From: DASSUW01 sp036520135
GTDB lineage: Bacteria; Actinomycetota; Thermoleophilia; Solirubrobacterales; Solirubrobacteraceae
Length of the DNA: 9,642 nucleotides
Assembly: GCA_036520135.1 (NCBI GenBank)
Contig: DATDKF010000408.1
Coordinates: forward strand, 1-9,642
Direction: 5' to 3'
Under the pieces are notes generated by a model. That model made no database searches. It was not told the DNA's origin and saw only the letters and a list, made by a program, of their open reading frames with translations. Position numbers and translations under genes: made by a program. Numbering within the stretch: position 1 is the stretch's first letter; each line of letters begins with the position of its first letter. Of this stretch, positions 1 through 6,247 are shown piece after piece.

Positions 1-1003
1 CGATCGCGTGGCCGGTGAGCGTGACGTCCTCCTGCGCGTAGCGCAGCTTCTCGCCCGCGGCCGCCCGGATGCCCTCCTTGACGATGTCGATGCCGGTGAC
101 CATCTCGGTCACGCAGTGCTCGACCTGGACGCGGGTGTTCATCTCCAGGAAGAAGTACTCCCCGTCCTGCAGCAGGCCCTCGATCGTGCCGGCGCCGTGG
201 TAGCCGACCGCCTCGGCGGCGTCGGTGGCGATCTTGCCGATCTTCTCGCGCAGCTCGTCGTCGACCAGCGGCGCGGGGGACTCCTCGATCAGCTTCTGGT
301 GGCGGCGCTGGAGCGAGCAGTCGCGCTCGCCGAGGTGGATCGTGTTGCCCTCCTTGTCGGCGAGCACCTGGACCTCGACGTGGCGCGGGTCGGGCAGGTA
401 GCGCTCGAGGTACACGGTCGCGTCGGAGAAGAACTTCTCGCCCTCGCGAGCGGCGCCCTCGAACGCCTCCTCGAGCTTGTCGGCCTCGAGCGCGACGCGG
501 AAGCCCTTGCCGCCACCGCCGCCTGCCGCCTTGACGGCGATCGGATAGCCGATGTCCTCGGCGATCGTGCGGGCGTCCTCGATGGTCTCAACCGCGTCGG
601 TCGTGCCGGGCACGATCGGCACCCCGGCGTCCTTCATCAGCTCGCGGGCGCGGGTCTTGGAGCCCATCGCCTCGATCGCCGACGCCGGCGGCCCGATGAA
701 CGTGATCCCGGCGTCTTCGAGCCGCTTGGCGAACGCGGCGTTCTCGGCCAGGAAGCCGTAGCCGGGATGGACGGCGTCGGCGCCGGAGGCGTCGATGACC
801 TCCATCAGCTTGTCGACGTTCAGGTAGGACTCCGCCGCGGGCCCGGGGCCGAGCAGGTACGCCTCGCCGGCGCGGCGGACGTGCTGGGACTCGCGGTCGG
901 CCTCGGAGTAGACGGCGACCGACGGGATGCCGAGCTCGTCGAGCGCCCGCATCACGCGCACGGCGATCTCGCCGCGGTTCGCCACCAGCACTTTCGAGAA
1001 CAT
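1..1003 (-). CDS. accC: Biotin carboxylase subunit of acetyl-/acyl-CoA carboxylase (partial, C-terminus off the left edge)
   Basis: This ATP-grasp enzyme carboxylates biotin carried on BCCP, the first half-reaction of acetyl-CoA (or another acyl-CoA) carboxylation in the cytoplasm. The window holds 334 N-terminal residues. The start MFSKVLVANRGEIAVRVMRA is the family's classic N-terminus. SKTRA (residues 115-119), the glycine-rich ATP loop around 160-168, RRHQK (233-237) and the EMNTRVQVEH stretch (287-296) supply the ATP, bicarbonate and biotin residues of the family. No key residue is missing in the visible part. The cut removes the region that would show whether it is a free ~450-residue AccC or an actinobacterial alpha subunit with a fused biotinyl domain. 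The start codon lies only 10 bases from the divergent phosphatase gene and has no clear Shine-Dalgarno sequence; a TAnnnT box (TAGCAT, 1019-1014) would place transcription close to a leaderless start, which is speculative. Confidence 0.96.
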   Translation of the reverse strand, partial: MFSKVLVANRGEIAVRVMRALDELGIPSVAVYSEADRESQHVRRAGEAYLLGPGPAAESYLNVDKLMEVIDASGADAVHPGYGFLAENAAFAKRLEDAGITFIGPPASAIEAMGSKTRARELMKDAGVPIVPGTTDAVETIEDARTIAEDIGYPIAVKAAGGGGGKGFRVALEADKLEEAFEGAAREGEKFFSDATVYLERYLPDPRHVEVQVLADKEGNTIHLGERDCSLQRRHQKLIEESPAPLVDDELREKIGKIATDAAEAVGYHGAGTIEGLLQDGEYFFLEMNTRVQVEHCVTEMVTGIDIVKEGIRAAAGEKLRYAQEDVTLTGHAI

Positions 1004-1013
1004 TGGCGGGGTG

Positions 1014-1613
1014 ATGCTACCTCCCGACCGCCTGATCCTCGTTCGCCACGGGGAGTCCACCTGGAACGCCGAGGAGCGGCTGCAGGGCCAGCTCGACCCG
1101 CCGCTGTCCGACCGCGGGCGCGAGCAGTCGCGCGCGCTCGCCGCGATCGTCGACGGCGTGCCCGACGAGCGGATCGTGTGCAGCGACCTCACGCGGGCGC
1201 GCGAGACCGCCGAGCTGATCGGCCTGCGGCCGGGGCGGTTCGACCCGCGCTGGCGCGAGATCGACGTCGGCTCGTGGGGCGGCAGGACCGCCGCCGAGAT
1301 CGACGCGCAGGGCGACGAGCTGACGAACTGGCGCGGCGGCCCGCGGACGGCGCCGGATGGCGAGACGTGGGCGGCGTTCACCGCCCGCGTGGCGGGCGCG
1401 GTCGACGAGCTGATCGAAGCGGGCGGCTCGTGGCTCGTGGTCTGCCACGGCGGCTGCATCCGCGCGGCGGCCGCGCACGTGACCGGCGCCGACGCGCTGC
1501 GGCTCGGCTCGCCGCCGAACGCGAGCGCAACGGTGTTCGAGCTCGGCGCGCGGCCGCGGCTGCTGGTCTACGGGTCGCTGCCCGACGGCGGCCTGCCGAC
1601 CGGTCTGTACTGA
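1014..1613 (+). CDS. Histidine phosphatase (phosphoglycerate mutase-like) family protein
   Basis: A 199-residue branch-1 histidine phosphatase; the substrate cannot be told from sequence. The phosphate-pocket signature RHGES is at residues 11-15 with nucleophile H12. SDLTRARETAE (57-67) carries the second arginine, E82 in WREIDVG is the likely proton donor, and the second catalytic histidine is H145 in VVCHGG. All catalytic residues are present and the length is normal for the family. The ATG at 1014 is chosen because LILVRHGE follows within ten residues and a GGCGGGG stretch lies just upstream; an in-frame GTG at 1011 would add one residue. The reading frame stays open further left, but there it runs antisense to biotin carboxylase and is not coding. 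The stop overlaps the start of the next gene (TGATG), so the two are probably translationally coupled. The family includes cofactor-type mutases and alpha-ribazole or other small-molecule phosphatases; none is favoured here. Confidence 0.92.
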   Translation: MLPPDRLILVRHGESTWNAEERLQGQLDPPLSDRGREQSRALAAIVDGVPDERIVCSDLTRARETAELIGLRPGRFDPRWREIDVGSWGGRTAAEIDAQGDELTNWRGGPRTAPDGETWAAFTARVAGAVDELIEAGGSWLVVCHGGCIRAAAAHVTGADALRLGSPPNASATVFELGARPRLLVYGSLPDGGLPTGLY

Positions 1614-2329
1614 TGCTCGCACATGTCGCCCACGCCGACGCCGCGGAGGTCGAGGGCCGGCTGCGCGAGCCGATCGGCGGCGGCGTCGCGCGGCTGCGCG
1701 GGCTCCGCGCGATGTCCTCCGGCCTGCCCGCCGCGCAGTGGAACAGCGCCGACGTGACGGCCGCCGACGCCGACCTGGACGCCGCCCGGGAGTTCTACGG
1801 GCCGCTCCCCTGGGGCCTGCGCGTGCCCATCGACATGCCGTGGAGCACCGGCCGGTGGCTGCTGCGCCAGCCCTTGATGGCGTTGCGCGCGGGCGACCTG
1901 CGCACGGCCGCCGCGGTGCCCGGCCTCGAGGTGCGCGAGGCCGATGACCTCGATGCCGTGCTCGCCGTCGACGGCGCGGCGTTCGGGTCCGACCCCGAGG
2001 CGTCGCGCCCCTGGGCCGCGCCGCACATGGGCGCGGCGGGCATCACGGTCGCCCTCGCCTACCTGGGCACCGAGCCGGTCGCCACCGCCTACTCGATCCA
2101 CTCCGCCGGCGAGGCCGGGCCGGCGCTGCTGCTCGCCGGCGTCGGCGTGGTCCCGGCGGCTCGCGGTGGCGGCATCGCCGCCGCTCTCAGCGCCTGGCTC
2201 CTGCGCCGCGGCTTCGCGACCGGCGCCCGGTTCGCCCACCTGCACGCCGACAACGACGAGGCGGCGCGGATCTACGCCCGCCTCGGTTTCGCCGGCGCCG
2301 GCGCGCTGGACATCTACGCAGACCTTTAG
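1613..2329 (+). CDS. GNAT family N-acetyltransferase
   Basis: A 238-residue protein with a C-terminal GNAT fold that would transfer an acetyl group from acetyl-CoA to an unknown amine. The acetyl-CoA loop is in the GVGVVPAARGGGIAAAL stretch (RGGGIA fits the Q/RxxGxG/A motif), followed by the typical helix and the motif HADNDEAARIYARLGF near the C-terminus. The N-terminal ~95 residues (with FYGPLPWGLRVPIDMPW) do not look like a second complete GNAT copy but occupy that position. The ATG at 1613 shares one base with the upstream stop, and the frame contains no better start before the conserved part. It forms a two-gene unit with the histidine phosphatase. Mycothiol synthase (MshD) is a two-domain GNAT of about 300 residues; this protein is shorter and has only one clear acetyl-CoA site, so I do not assign that name. 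Confidence 0.85.
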   Translation: MLAHVAHADAAEVEGRLREPIGGGVARLRGLRAMSSGLPAAQWNSADVTAADADLDAAREFYGPLPWGLRVPIDMPWSTGRWLLRQPLMALRAGDLRTAAAVPGLEVREADDLDAVLAVDGAAFGSDPEASRPWAAPHMGAAGITVALAYLGTEPVATAYSIHSAGEAGPALLLAGVGVVPAARGGGIAAALSAWLLRRGFATGARFAHLHADNDEAARIYARLGFAGAGALDIYADL

Positions 2330-2368
2330 CGCGCTCCGCCGGGTGGTGTACGGTCGGCTCGTCCGGCC

Positions 2369-2650
2369 ATGCGCTACCTCTTCTCCGCCGCGGCCGCAGA
2401 GGTCCTGCTCGACGCGATCGCGCGCTCGGACGGCACGCGCGAGTCGGTCGCGCGGGCGCTGGCCACGACGCGCCTGGAGCGGAGCCCGATCGGACCGATC
2501 GCGCTCGACCGGCGCGGCGAGGTGCATCCCGCCAACGTCACCGTCGTCCGGGCGGAGAAGGGCGGCGCTCCGAACTACGTCGACGGCCTCGAAGGCAGCG
2601 TCGTCGAGGACGTGATCACCACGCCGGGGTCGCCGCCCGGAACTCGCTGA
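2369..2650 (+). pseudogene. Remnant: C-terminal end of a type 1 periplasmic-binding protein (branched-chain amino acid ABC type)
   Basis: An open frame of 93 residues. It resembles only the last part of Peripla_BP_6-type ligand-binding proteins: a helix with the sense YSAxAAEVLLDAIARSDGTRESVARAL, then a short IGPIALDRRGEVHPANVTVVRA segment matching the usual C-terminal strands (LGxxxFDxxGD...xxxVxxxRV), then GxVVEDVITTP. The N-terminal ~300 residues, including any signal peptide, are missing, and the 39 bases between the previous stop and this ATG hold nothing similar. It is therefore most likely a decayed fragment. The alternative is a small independent protein that happens to keep the frame; the absence of stops over 280 bases is weak evidence in DNA this GC-rich. 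The family identification is from memory of the motif pattern and is moderately secure. Confidence 0.5.
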
Positions 2651-2692
2651 GAAGTTCGCGCAAGTCTCGCGCGCGGCCACGTTCAAGCGGTC

Positions 2693-3016
2693 GTGCCCCG
2701 CCTGCTGCTGCCGCTCGTCCTCGCCCTCCTCGCCGTCGCGCCGGCCGCGGCCTCGGCGCAGGGCTTCAGGTCCGCCAACGTCAGCGTCATCGGCAAGCTG
2801 CCGGACGCCGCCGGCGCGATCGGCGCGCGCTTCTCGCCCGACGGGCGGACGATGTACGTCACCGGCGCCACCGGCCTGGGGATCCACGACGTCAGCGCGC
2901 CCGCCCGCCTGCCGGTCGCGCGCGCCACCGGATTCCTCGCGAGCCCGCGCTGGGGCTTCGCGTGCCAGCTGCCCATCTCCCCCGGTGTCGGGAGAGGCAG
3001 AACCCTGGGCGGTTAG
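2693..3016 (+). pseudogene. Truncated exported LVIVD-type beta-propeller protein (signal peptide and first repeat only)
   Basis: The frame starts at GTG 2693 with a good Sec signal peptide: MPRLLLPLVLALLAVAPAAA, then an AxA site (ASA, residues 21-23 or so). Next comes a single beta-propeller blade, IGARFSPDGRTMYVTG followed by GLGIHDVSAPARL, which matches the start of LVIVD-repeat surface or secreted proteins of actinobacteria. After about residue 72 the protein-like character stops. The remaining ~35 residues are read from the hairpin array that begins near 2938, and the stop codon TAG (3014-3016) sits in a hairpin loop. Intact members are several hundred residues long, so four fifths or more is missing. 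The original 3' part is not found further downstream, so the truncation involved a deletion, not a simple insertion. The product, if made, would be a short exported peptide of no evident function. Confidence 0.6.
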
Positions 3017-3159
3017 CCGCCCAGTCCGACGGAGACAGGGCCGGTCCGCATCATGGGGCCGCGGGCCGGTCCTCTCTCCGAGATGATTGATTCCGCGGCC
3101 CGCGTGCCCGCATGGTCGGTACGCGCCAGGCGGGTGCGGGGTCGTGGAATCAGTCATCT
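2938..3159 (+). ncRNA. Candidate structured noncoding RNA: array of five abutting hairpins
   Basis: Five stem-loops follow one another almost without spacers. (a) 2938-2946/2953-2962, 9 bp with one bulged T. (b) 2969-2981/2990-3000, 11 bp with a two-base bulge. (c) CTGGGCGG-TTAG-CCGCCCAG, 3005-3024, perfect 8 bp. (d) 3030-3049/3061-3080, 19 of 20 positions pair. (e) 3081-3101/3139-3159, 21 of 21 pair, with a further imperfect helix inside (for example 3107-3111/3130-3134). In stems d and e the non-Watson-Crick positions are one C.C and five G.U or U.G pairs as read on the plus strand. On the minus strand these five would be A.C mismatches, so the plus-strand RNA appears to be the folded molecule. 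There are no U tracts, so these are not ordinary intrinsic terminators, though stems at this convergent junction may also stop transcription. Family unknown; an IscB-type omega RNA (HEARO) or another transposon-linked RNA is a hypothesis only. Confidence 0.6.
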
Positions 3160-3721
3160 AGGCAGCGGCCGCCACGAGCGCGACGAGCTCGCGCACCACG
3201 GCGGTCGACGAGCTCGGCGCCAGCTCGACGAGCTCGCCGGCCGGGCGCAACCGCCAGATGCCGCCGTCGCCCTCGAGGACCTCGAGGTTGCGCCGCCAGC
3301 CCGCGCACTCGACGCGCACGGTCCAGTGCCGGACGCCGGCGTCGAGCCGCCTCTGCAGGTCGGCCGCGACGCCGGGGTCGAGTCCGTGGCCGTGCGCCGC
3401 GCGGCGACCGATCAGCACCGCCATCGCGCCCGGCGCGAGCCGCACGACGGGATGGTCCGGCACCGGGCGCGGCCCGAGGCCGAGCCACACGGCCAGCGCG
3501 ACGGGCACCATGCCCGTGGCCATCGGGACGAGCGCCTGCTCGCTCTCTTCGCGGTCGACCACGACGGCGCTCGTGGCGTGATCGCCGAGCACGGTGGCGC
3601 GGCGGATGGCGCCCTCGGTCCAGACCCGGAACGCCGGGTCCGGCTGCGCCGCCGCCAGCGCCTCCTGCACCGCGCGCGCCGGGCCGACCAGCTCGCCGGT
3701 CTCGGGATCGATCGCGGTCAT
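3158..3721 (-). CDS. Last gene of the type VII effector operon; possible EspG-like secretion chaperone
   Basis: A 187-residue soluble protein with no signal peptide. The ATG (3721-3719) overlaps the previous stop in ATGA, so it is translationally coupled as the fifth gene of the operon. The C-terminal third, with HWTVRVECAGWRRNLEVLEG and GGIWRLRP followed by VELAPSSSTAVVRELVALV, recalls the C-terminal strand-and-helix layout of EspG proteins, cytoplasmic chaperones that bind ESX substrates such as PE-PPE pairs. It is shorter than typical EspG (about 260-290 residues), so the match is weak. The genomic place, beside an EspC-like partner and a WxG effector, favours a chaperone or a second immunity-type function; the sequence does not decide. 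The stop codon (TAG, 3160-3158) lies at the foot of the long hairpin of the neighbouring array, so the two features share bases. Confidence 0.8.
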   Translation of the reverse strand: MTAIDPETGELVGPARAVQEALAAAQPDPAFRVWTEGAIRRATVLGDHATSAVVVDREESEQALVPMATGMVPVALAVWLGLGPRPVPDHPVVRLAPGAMAVLIGRRAAHGHGLDPGVAADLQRRLDAGVRHWTVRVECAGWRRNLEVLEGDGGIWRLRPAGELVELAPSSSTAVVRELVALVAAAA

Positions 3722-4164
3722 CCCACTCGGAAGGTCGCCGCGATCGCGGCCAGCTCGGGTCCCCACACGGGCTGGTCGCCCAGCGCAGTCATCGCGGTCA
3801 CCGTCCAGCGCCGGCCGTCCGCCAGCAGCCGCCACTGCTCGCTCGCGGTCGCCAGGTCGCCGCCGGCGAGGTGCAGCACGAACGTGCGGACGCAGTCGAC
3901 GCCGGCCAGCGTCGTCGGCTCGCGGTCGATCAGCACGCTCCCCGGGTGGTCGAGCACGCGCTCGAGGTCCTCCGCCACGACATCGGCGAGCGTCGTCGCC
4001 GCCGGCTCTTCGAGCCAGGCCACGGTCAGCAGCGGCTCGGCGCGGTCGTCCCACGGCGCGACCGCCGCCATCCCGAACACCGCGCCCTCGTCGGACAGCG
4101 CGCGCGGCGCGCCCTCCATGACGTCGCGCCCGTCCAGCGAGAACGCGGGCGGCTCGGCGCTCAC
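3718..4164 (-). CDS. LpqN/DcrB-like (PsbP/Mog1-fold) protein of the type VII operon
   Basis: A 148-residue protein read from GTG 4164, which overlaps the immunity gene's stop in GTGA. The pattern is that of the DcrB/LpqN group: an opening segment with acidic and aromatic residues, a central LTVAWLEEPAATTLADVVAEDLERVL strand-helix unit, then GVDCVRTFVLHLAG, QWRLLADGRRWTVTAMT, and a terminal helix ending in the family-like ELAAIAATFRVG. Such small alpha/beta proteins are frequent in actinobacteria, often as lipoproteins. This one has no signal peptide and no lipobox, so it should stay in the cytoplasm. Its role next to an ESX effector is unknown: a chaperone or accessory immunity protein are the plausible options. 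The fold assignment is by motif pattern only and is moderately sure; that the gene is real is supported by its exact overlaps on both sides. Confidence 0.82.
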   Translation of the reverse strand: MSAEPPAFSLDGRDVMEGAPRALSDEGAVFGMAAVAPWDDRAEPLLTVAWLEEPAATTLADVVAEDLERVLDHPGSVLIDREPTTLAGVDCVRTFVLHLAGGDLATASEQWRLLADGRRWTVTAMTALGDQPVWGPELAAIAATFRVG

Positions 4165-4625
4165 TCCGCGGCCAGGTCGTCCAGGAACGTCTCCAAGTCC
4201 GGCGCCACGTGGGCGAGCGTGGCGTCCTCGGGGTCGTCGCTCTCGCGCTCGTGGTCCCAGAACCACACCGGGCCGTCGCCGCCGTCGCGGGCGTCGAGCA
4301 GCAGGAAGTTGCCGTACTCGTCGCCGGCGATCGGCAGCATTCCCGGGAGCACGCGGCCGTGCAGCGCGCCGGCCGTCTCCACCAGGTCGCCGTCGAGCGA
4401 GTCCGCGACGCCGAGGAAGTAGTGCACCCGGTCGCGCTGGCGCCGGCCGTCGGCGTCCTCGAACTCGAACGTGTCCTGCACCGGTGGGCCGCCGTCGTGG
4501 CCGCTCAGGAACTCGCGGTAGCTCGGCGGGATGCGGTGTCCGAGCTCGGCCAGCGCCGCCTCGGCCGCGGCCAGCTCCTGCGGCGCCACCGGCGGCTGCT
4601 CCTCCTTGAAGTCGAGCTGCCTCAC
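4161..4625 (-). CDS. SMI1/KNR4 family immunity protein for the adjacent nuclease toxin
   Basis: A 154-residue SMI1/KNR4 (SUKH-type) protein. The hallmarks are in order: AAAEAALAELGHRIPPSYREFLSGHDGG (about 19-46), LPIAGDEYGNFLLLD (97-111), VWFWDHE (120-126) and a closing helix PDLETFLDDLA. In polymorphic toxin loci these proteins bind and neutralise nuclease toxins, very often the HNH/WHH class, and lie directly downstream of the toxin, as here. The GTG at 4625 overlaps the toxin stop in GTGA, the same arrangement as every other junction in the operon. A second possible start is GTG 4589, preceded by a strong AAGGAGGAG at 4607-4599 with a 9-base spacer; it would give 142 residues and keep the whole domain. 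I prefer 4625 because residues 3-13 (LDFKEEQPPV) fit the usual lead-in to the family's first helix. Confidence 0.93.
   Translation of the reverse strand: MRQLDFKEEQPPVAPQELAAAEAALAELGHRIPPSYREFLSGHDGGPPVQDTFEFEDADGRRQRDRVHYFLGVADSLDGDLVETAGALHGRVLPGMLPIAGDEYGNFLLLDARDGGDGPVWFWDHERESDDPEDATLAHVAPDLETFLDDLAAE
4599..4607 (-). promoter_or_regulatory. Strong internal Shine-Dalgarno-like site within the start of the immunity gene
   Basis: The minus strand reads AAGGAGGAG, nine bases upstream of an in-frame GTG at 4589. It lies inside the coding region if the gene starts at 4625, where it encodes Lys-Glu-Glu, so it may be chance. If used, it would give ribosomes independent access to the immunity gene and raise its level relative to the toxin. 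Confidence 0.35.
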
Positions 4626-6247
4626 GGCGCCGTCGCGGGGCCGCCGACCGCCGTGCCGCCGAGCCCGCCGGCGACGCCGGCGCCGCGCTCGAACGGCGTG
4701 AACGCCGAGCCCGGCGTCACGACGTTGATCTGGTCGGGCAGCGCGGCGCGGCCGCCCGTGTGCGGGACCGCCTTGTGCAGCTTGGTGGGCACGAGCTCCA
4801 TCGTCTTGCCGTCCTCGACGTGGTGCCAGGTGAACCCGCGCGGCGTGCCGTTCTCCAGGCCGGCGGCCTTGTTGGCCAGCGGCGCGTCGTGGGCCATGTC
4901 GCCGTTGACGCCGTCGACCGCGACGCGCTCGGCCGAGTGCGGCGTGAAGATCGGATACCCGGCACGGGTGTAGCGCACGCCGTCCGGGAACGCCGCGGCA
5001 AGCGCCTCGCGGTTCGCCGGGATGGTGACCTTCGTCCCCGGACGGGCGCCGAGGTCGGGCTTGGAGAAGTCGACCTTGCGGCCGGCGAACGGGGCGCTCC
5101 AACGCGGCGCGTTCGGCCCGAGCCTGGCGACCTTGGCCGGGCCGACGATGCGCGTGAGCCGTGCGCCGCGCGAAGCGGCGGTGCCGGCGCCGCCGGTGAG
5201 CGCGCCGAGGCCCATCTGGCCGAACCAGTCGAAGTAGCGGCCGTTGGCCAGCTCGTCGTAGCCGACGAACGCCTTGGTGGTGCCCAACGGGTCGTCGTAC
5301 GCGTGCTTGCCGAAGGCGGCGAGGCCGCCGGGGATCTTCTCGGGGTTGTCGTAGGCCTTCTTCGCCAGGCCGGCCGTGCCGGCGATCACGGTCATCTCGC
5401 CGCGACCGATGTGGAACAGCGCCTTCTTCCAGGGCGCCCAGTCGTCCGGCGGCTCCATCTCGCTGATCGGGACGTTGCGCGGCTGCTCTCTGGGGACGTT
5501 GCCGGCGGCGGCGATCTTGCCCTCCGACGGCGCGCCGGGCGTGCCGAGGATGCCGGCCGGCATGGTCCGCAGCACCGACTGCAGGATGATGCCCGTCGTC
5601 TCGGCGTCGTCGGCCGCGTCCTGGCCGTCCTTGCGGGCGTCGCGCAAATCGTCTTCGGCGTGCTTGAGCTTGACGCGGGCGCGCTTCTCGCGGCGCTCGG
5701 CCTCGTGCAGGTCCTTCTCGGCGTTCGCGTAGGCCGTGTTCGCGGCGTCGATCGCCGCCTGCGCCGCGCCGTCGCCGAGCAGCGAGTCGACCGCCGAGCT
5801 GAGCAGCCGCATCTCCGCCGCCTCGCGGGCGATCGTCGCCATCGTCATGCGGTCCTGCGCGTCCCGCTGATCGGCGATCGCCTGGCGGATCTCCTCCTTG
5901 GCGTCGTTGATCTCCTCGCGCGCCCGCTTCGCGCGCACGATCGCCTTGCGGGCCTTCGTCTGCGCGTCCTCGAGCGCGTCGGCGCTGATCGCGATGTCGG
6001 TGCCGGCCATCATCACCTGCAGCGCCGACGACTGCACGGTCGTCGACTGGTGGCCGGTGAGGTCGGCGAACGTAGAGCTCCCGGGGCCGGCCCAACTGCT
6101 CATCAGCGATGGCATCCGGGCGATCTGGCTCGAGGTGGCCTCGAGCCCCATCCCGATGCCCTCGAGCTGCTTGCCCGCGGCCAGCAGCGCGTCCGGATCG
6201 CCGAGCGGGACCGTGATCCCCTCGACGGACTCGCCCGGCTGCGTCAT
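4622..6247 (-). CDS. Type VII secreted polymorphic toxin with C-terminal WHH (HNH superfamily) nuclease domain
   Basis: A 541-residue effector. Residues 1-95 form a helical WxG-type targeting domain with the turn W52-A-G54. Residues 91-215 are rich in Ala, Lys, Glu and Arg and should form long coiled-coil helices. Residues 265-375 are a linker found before toxins in ESX effectors (DDWAPWKKALFHI, DPLGTTKAFVGYDE, a Gly/Ala-rich LGALTGGAGTAA). The C-terminal nuclease carries TWHHVEDGKTMELVP at 473-487 with W474-H475-H476, then LHKAVPHTGG with H491 and H496: the conserved pattern of the WHH branch of HNH/Endo VII nucleases, expected to cut nucleic acid in a rival cell. No signal peptide or membrane segment is present, which fits ESX export. 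Unusually, about 40 Gly/Ala-rich residues follow the nuclease motif. The start overlaps the EspC-like gene (ATGA), and the cognate immunity gene follows. Confidence 0.93.
   Translation of the reverse strand: MTQPGESVEGITVPLGDPDALLAAGKQLEGIGMGLEATSSQIARMPSLMSSWAGPGSSTFADLTGHQSTTVQSSALQVMMAGTDIAISADALEDAQTKARKAIVRAKRAREEINDAKEEIRQAIADQRDAQDRMTMATIAREAAEMRLLSSAVDSLLGDGAAQAAIDAANTAYANAEKDLHEAERREKRARVKLKHAEDDLRDARKDGQDAADDAETTGIILQSVLRTMPAGILGTPGAPSEGKIAAAGNVPREQPRNVPISEMEPPDDWAPWKKALFHIGRGEMTVIAGTAGLAKKAYDNPEKIPGGLAAFGKHAYDDPLGTTKAFVGYDELANGRYFDWFGQMGLGALTGGAGTAASRGARLTRIVGPAKVARLGPNAPRWSAPFAGRKVDFSKPDLGARPGTKVTIPANREALAAAFPDGVRYTRAGYPIFTPHSAERVAVDGVNGDMAHDAPLANKAAGLENGTPRGFTWHHVEDGKTMELVPTKLHKAVPHTGGRAALPDQINVVTPGSAFTPFERGAGVAGGLGGTAVGGPATAP

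Noticed and set aside
173..177. YANAE (effector residues 173-177; the coordinates given here are residue numbers) as a YxxxE type VII secretion signal
   Set aside because: It lies in the middle of the coiled coil and not at the end of a helix pair; the YRETD site of the EspC-like partner is the more credible signal.
8..1612. Upstream extension of the acetyltransferase frame to base 8
   Set aside because: This part is antisense to biotin carboxylase and out of frame with the phosphatase; homology begins only after 1613.
2980..3045. Resemblance of CAGTCCGACGG and nearby stems to parts of the FMN (RFN) riboswitch, and of CGGGAGAGG to the glycine riboswitch
   Set aside because: Only short pieces match, the order of conserved segments is wrong, and no riboflavin or glycine gene follows on the plus strand.
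3038..3072. Direct repeat GGGCCGGTCC at 3038-3047 and 3063-3072
   Set aside because: Both copies lie in opposite arms of one hairpin, and the repeat follows from the near-palindromic CCGG core; it is not an independent repeat.
1568..3157. Long minus-strand open frame (529 codons) opposite the acetyltransferase and the two gene remnants
   Set aside because: It is low-complexity Arg/Gly/Ala-rich translation of the antisense strand, shows no domain, and runs opposite a clear GNAT gene.
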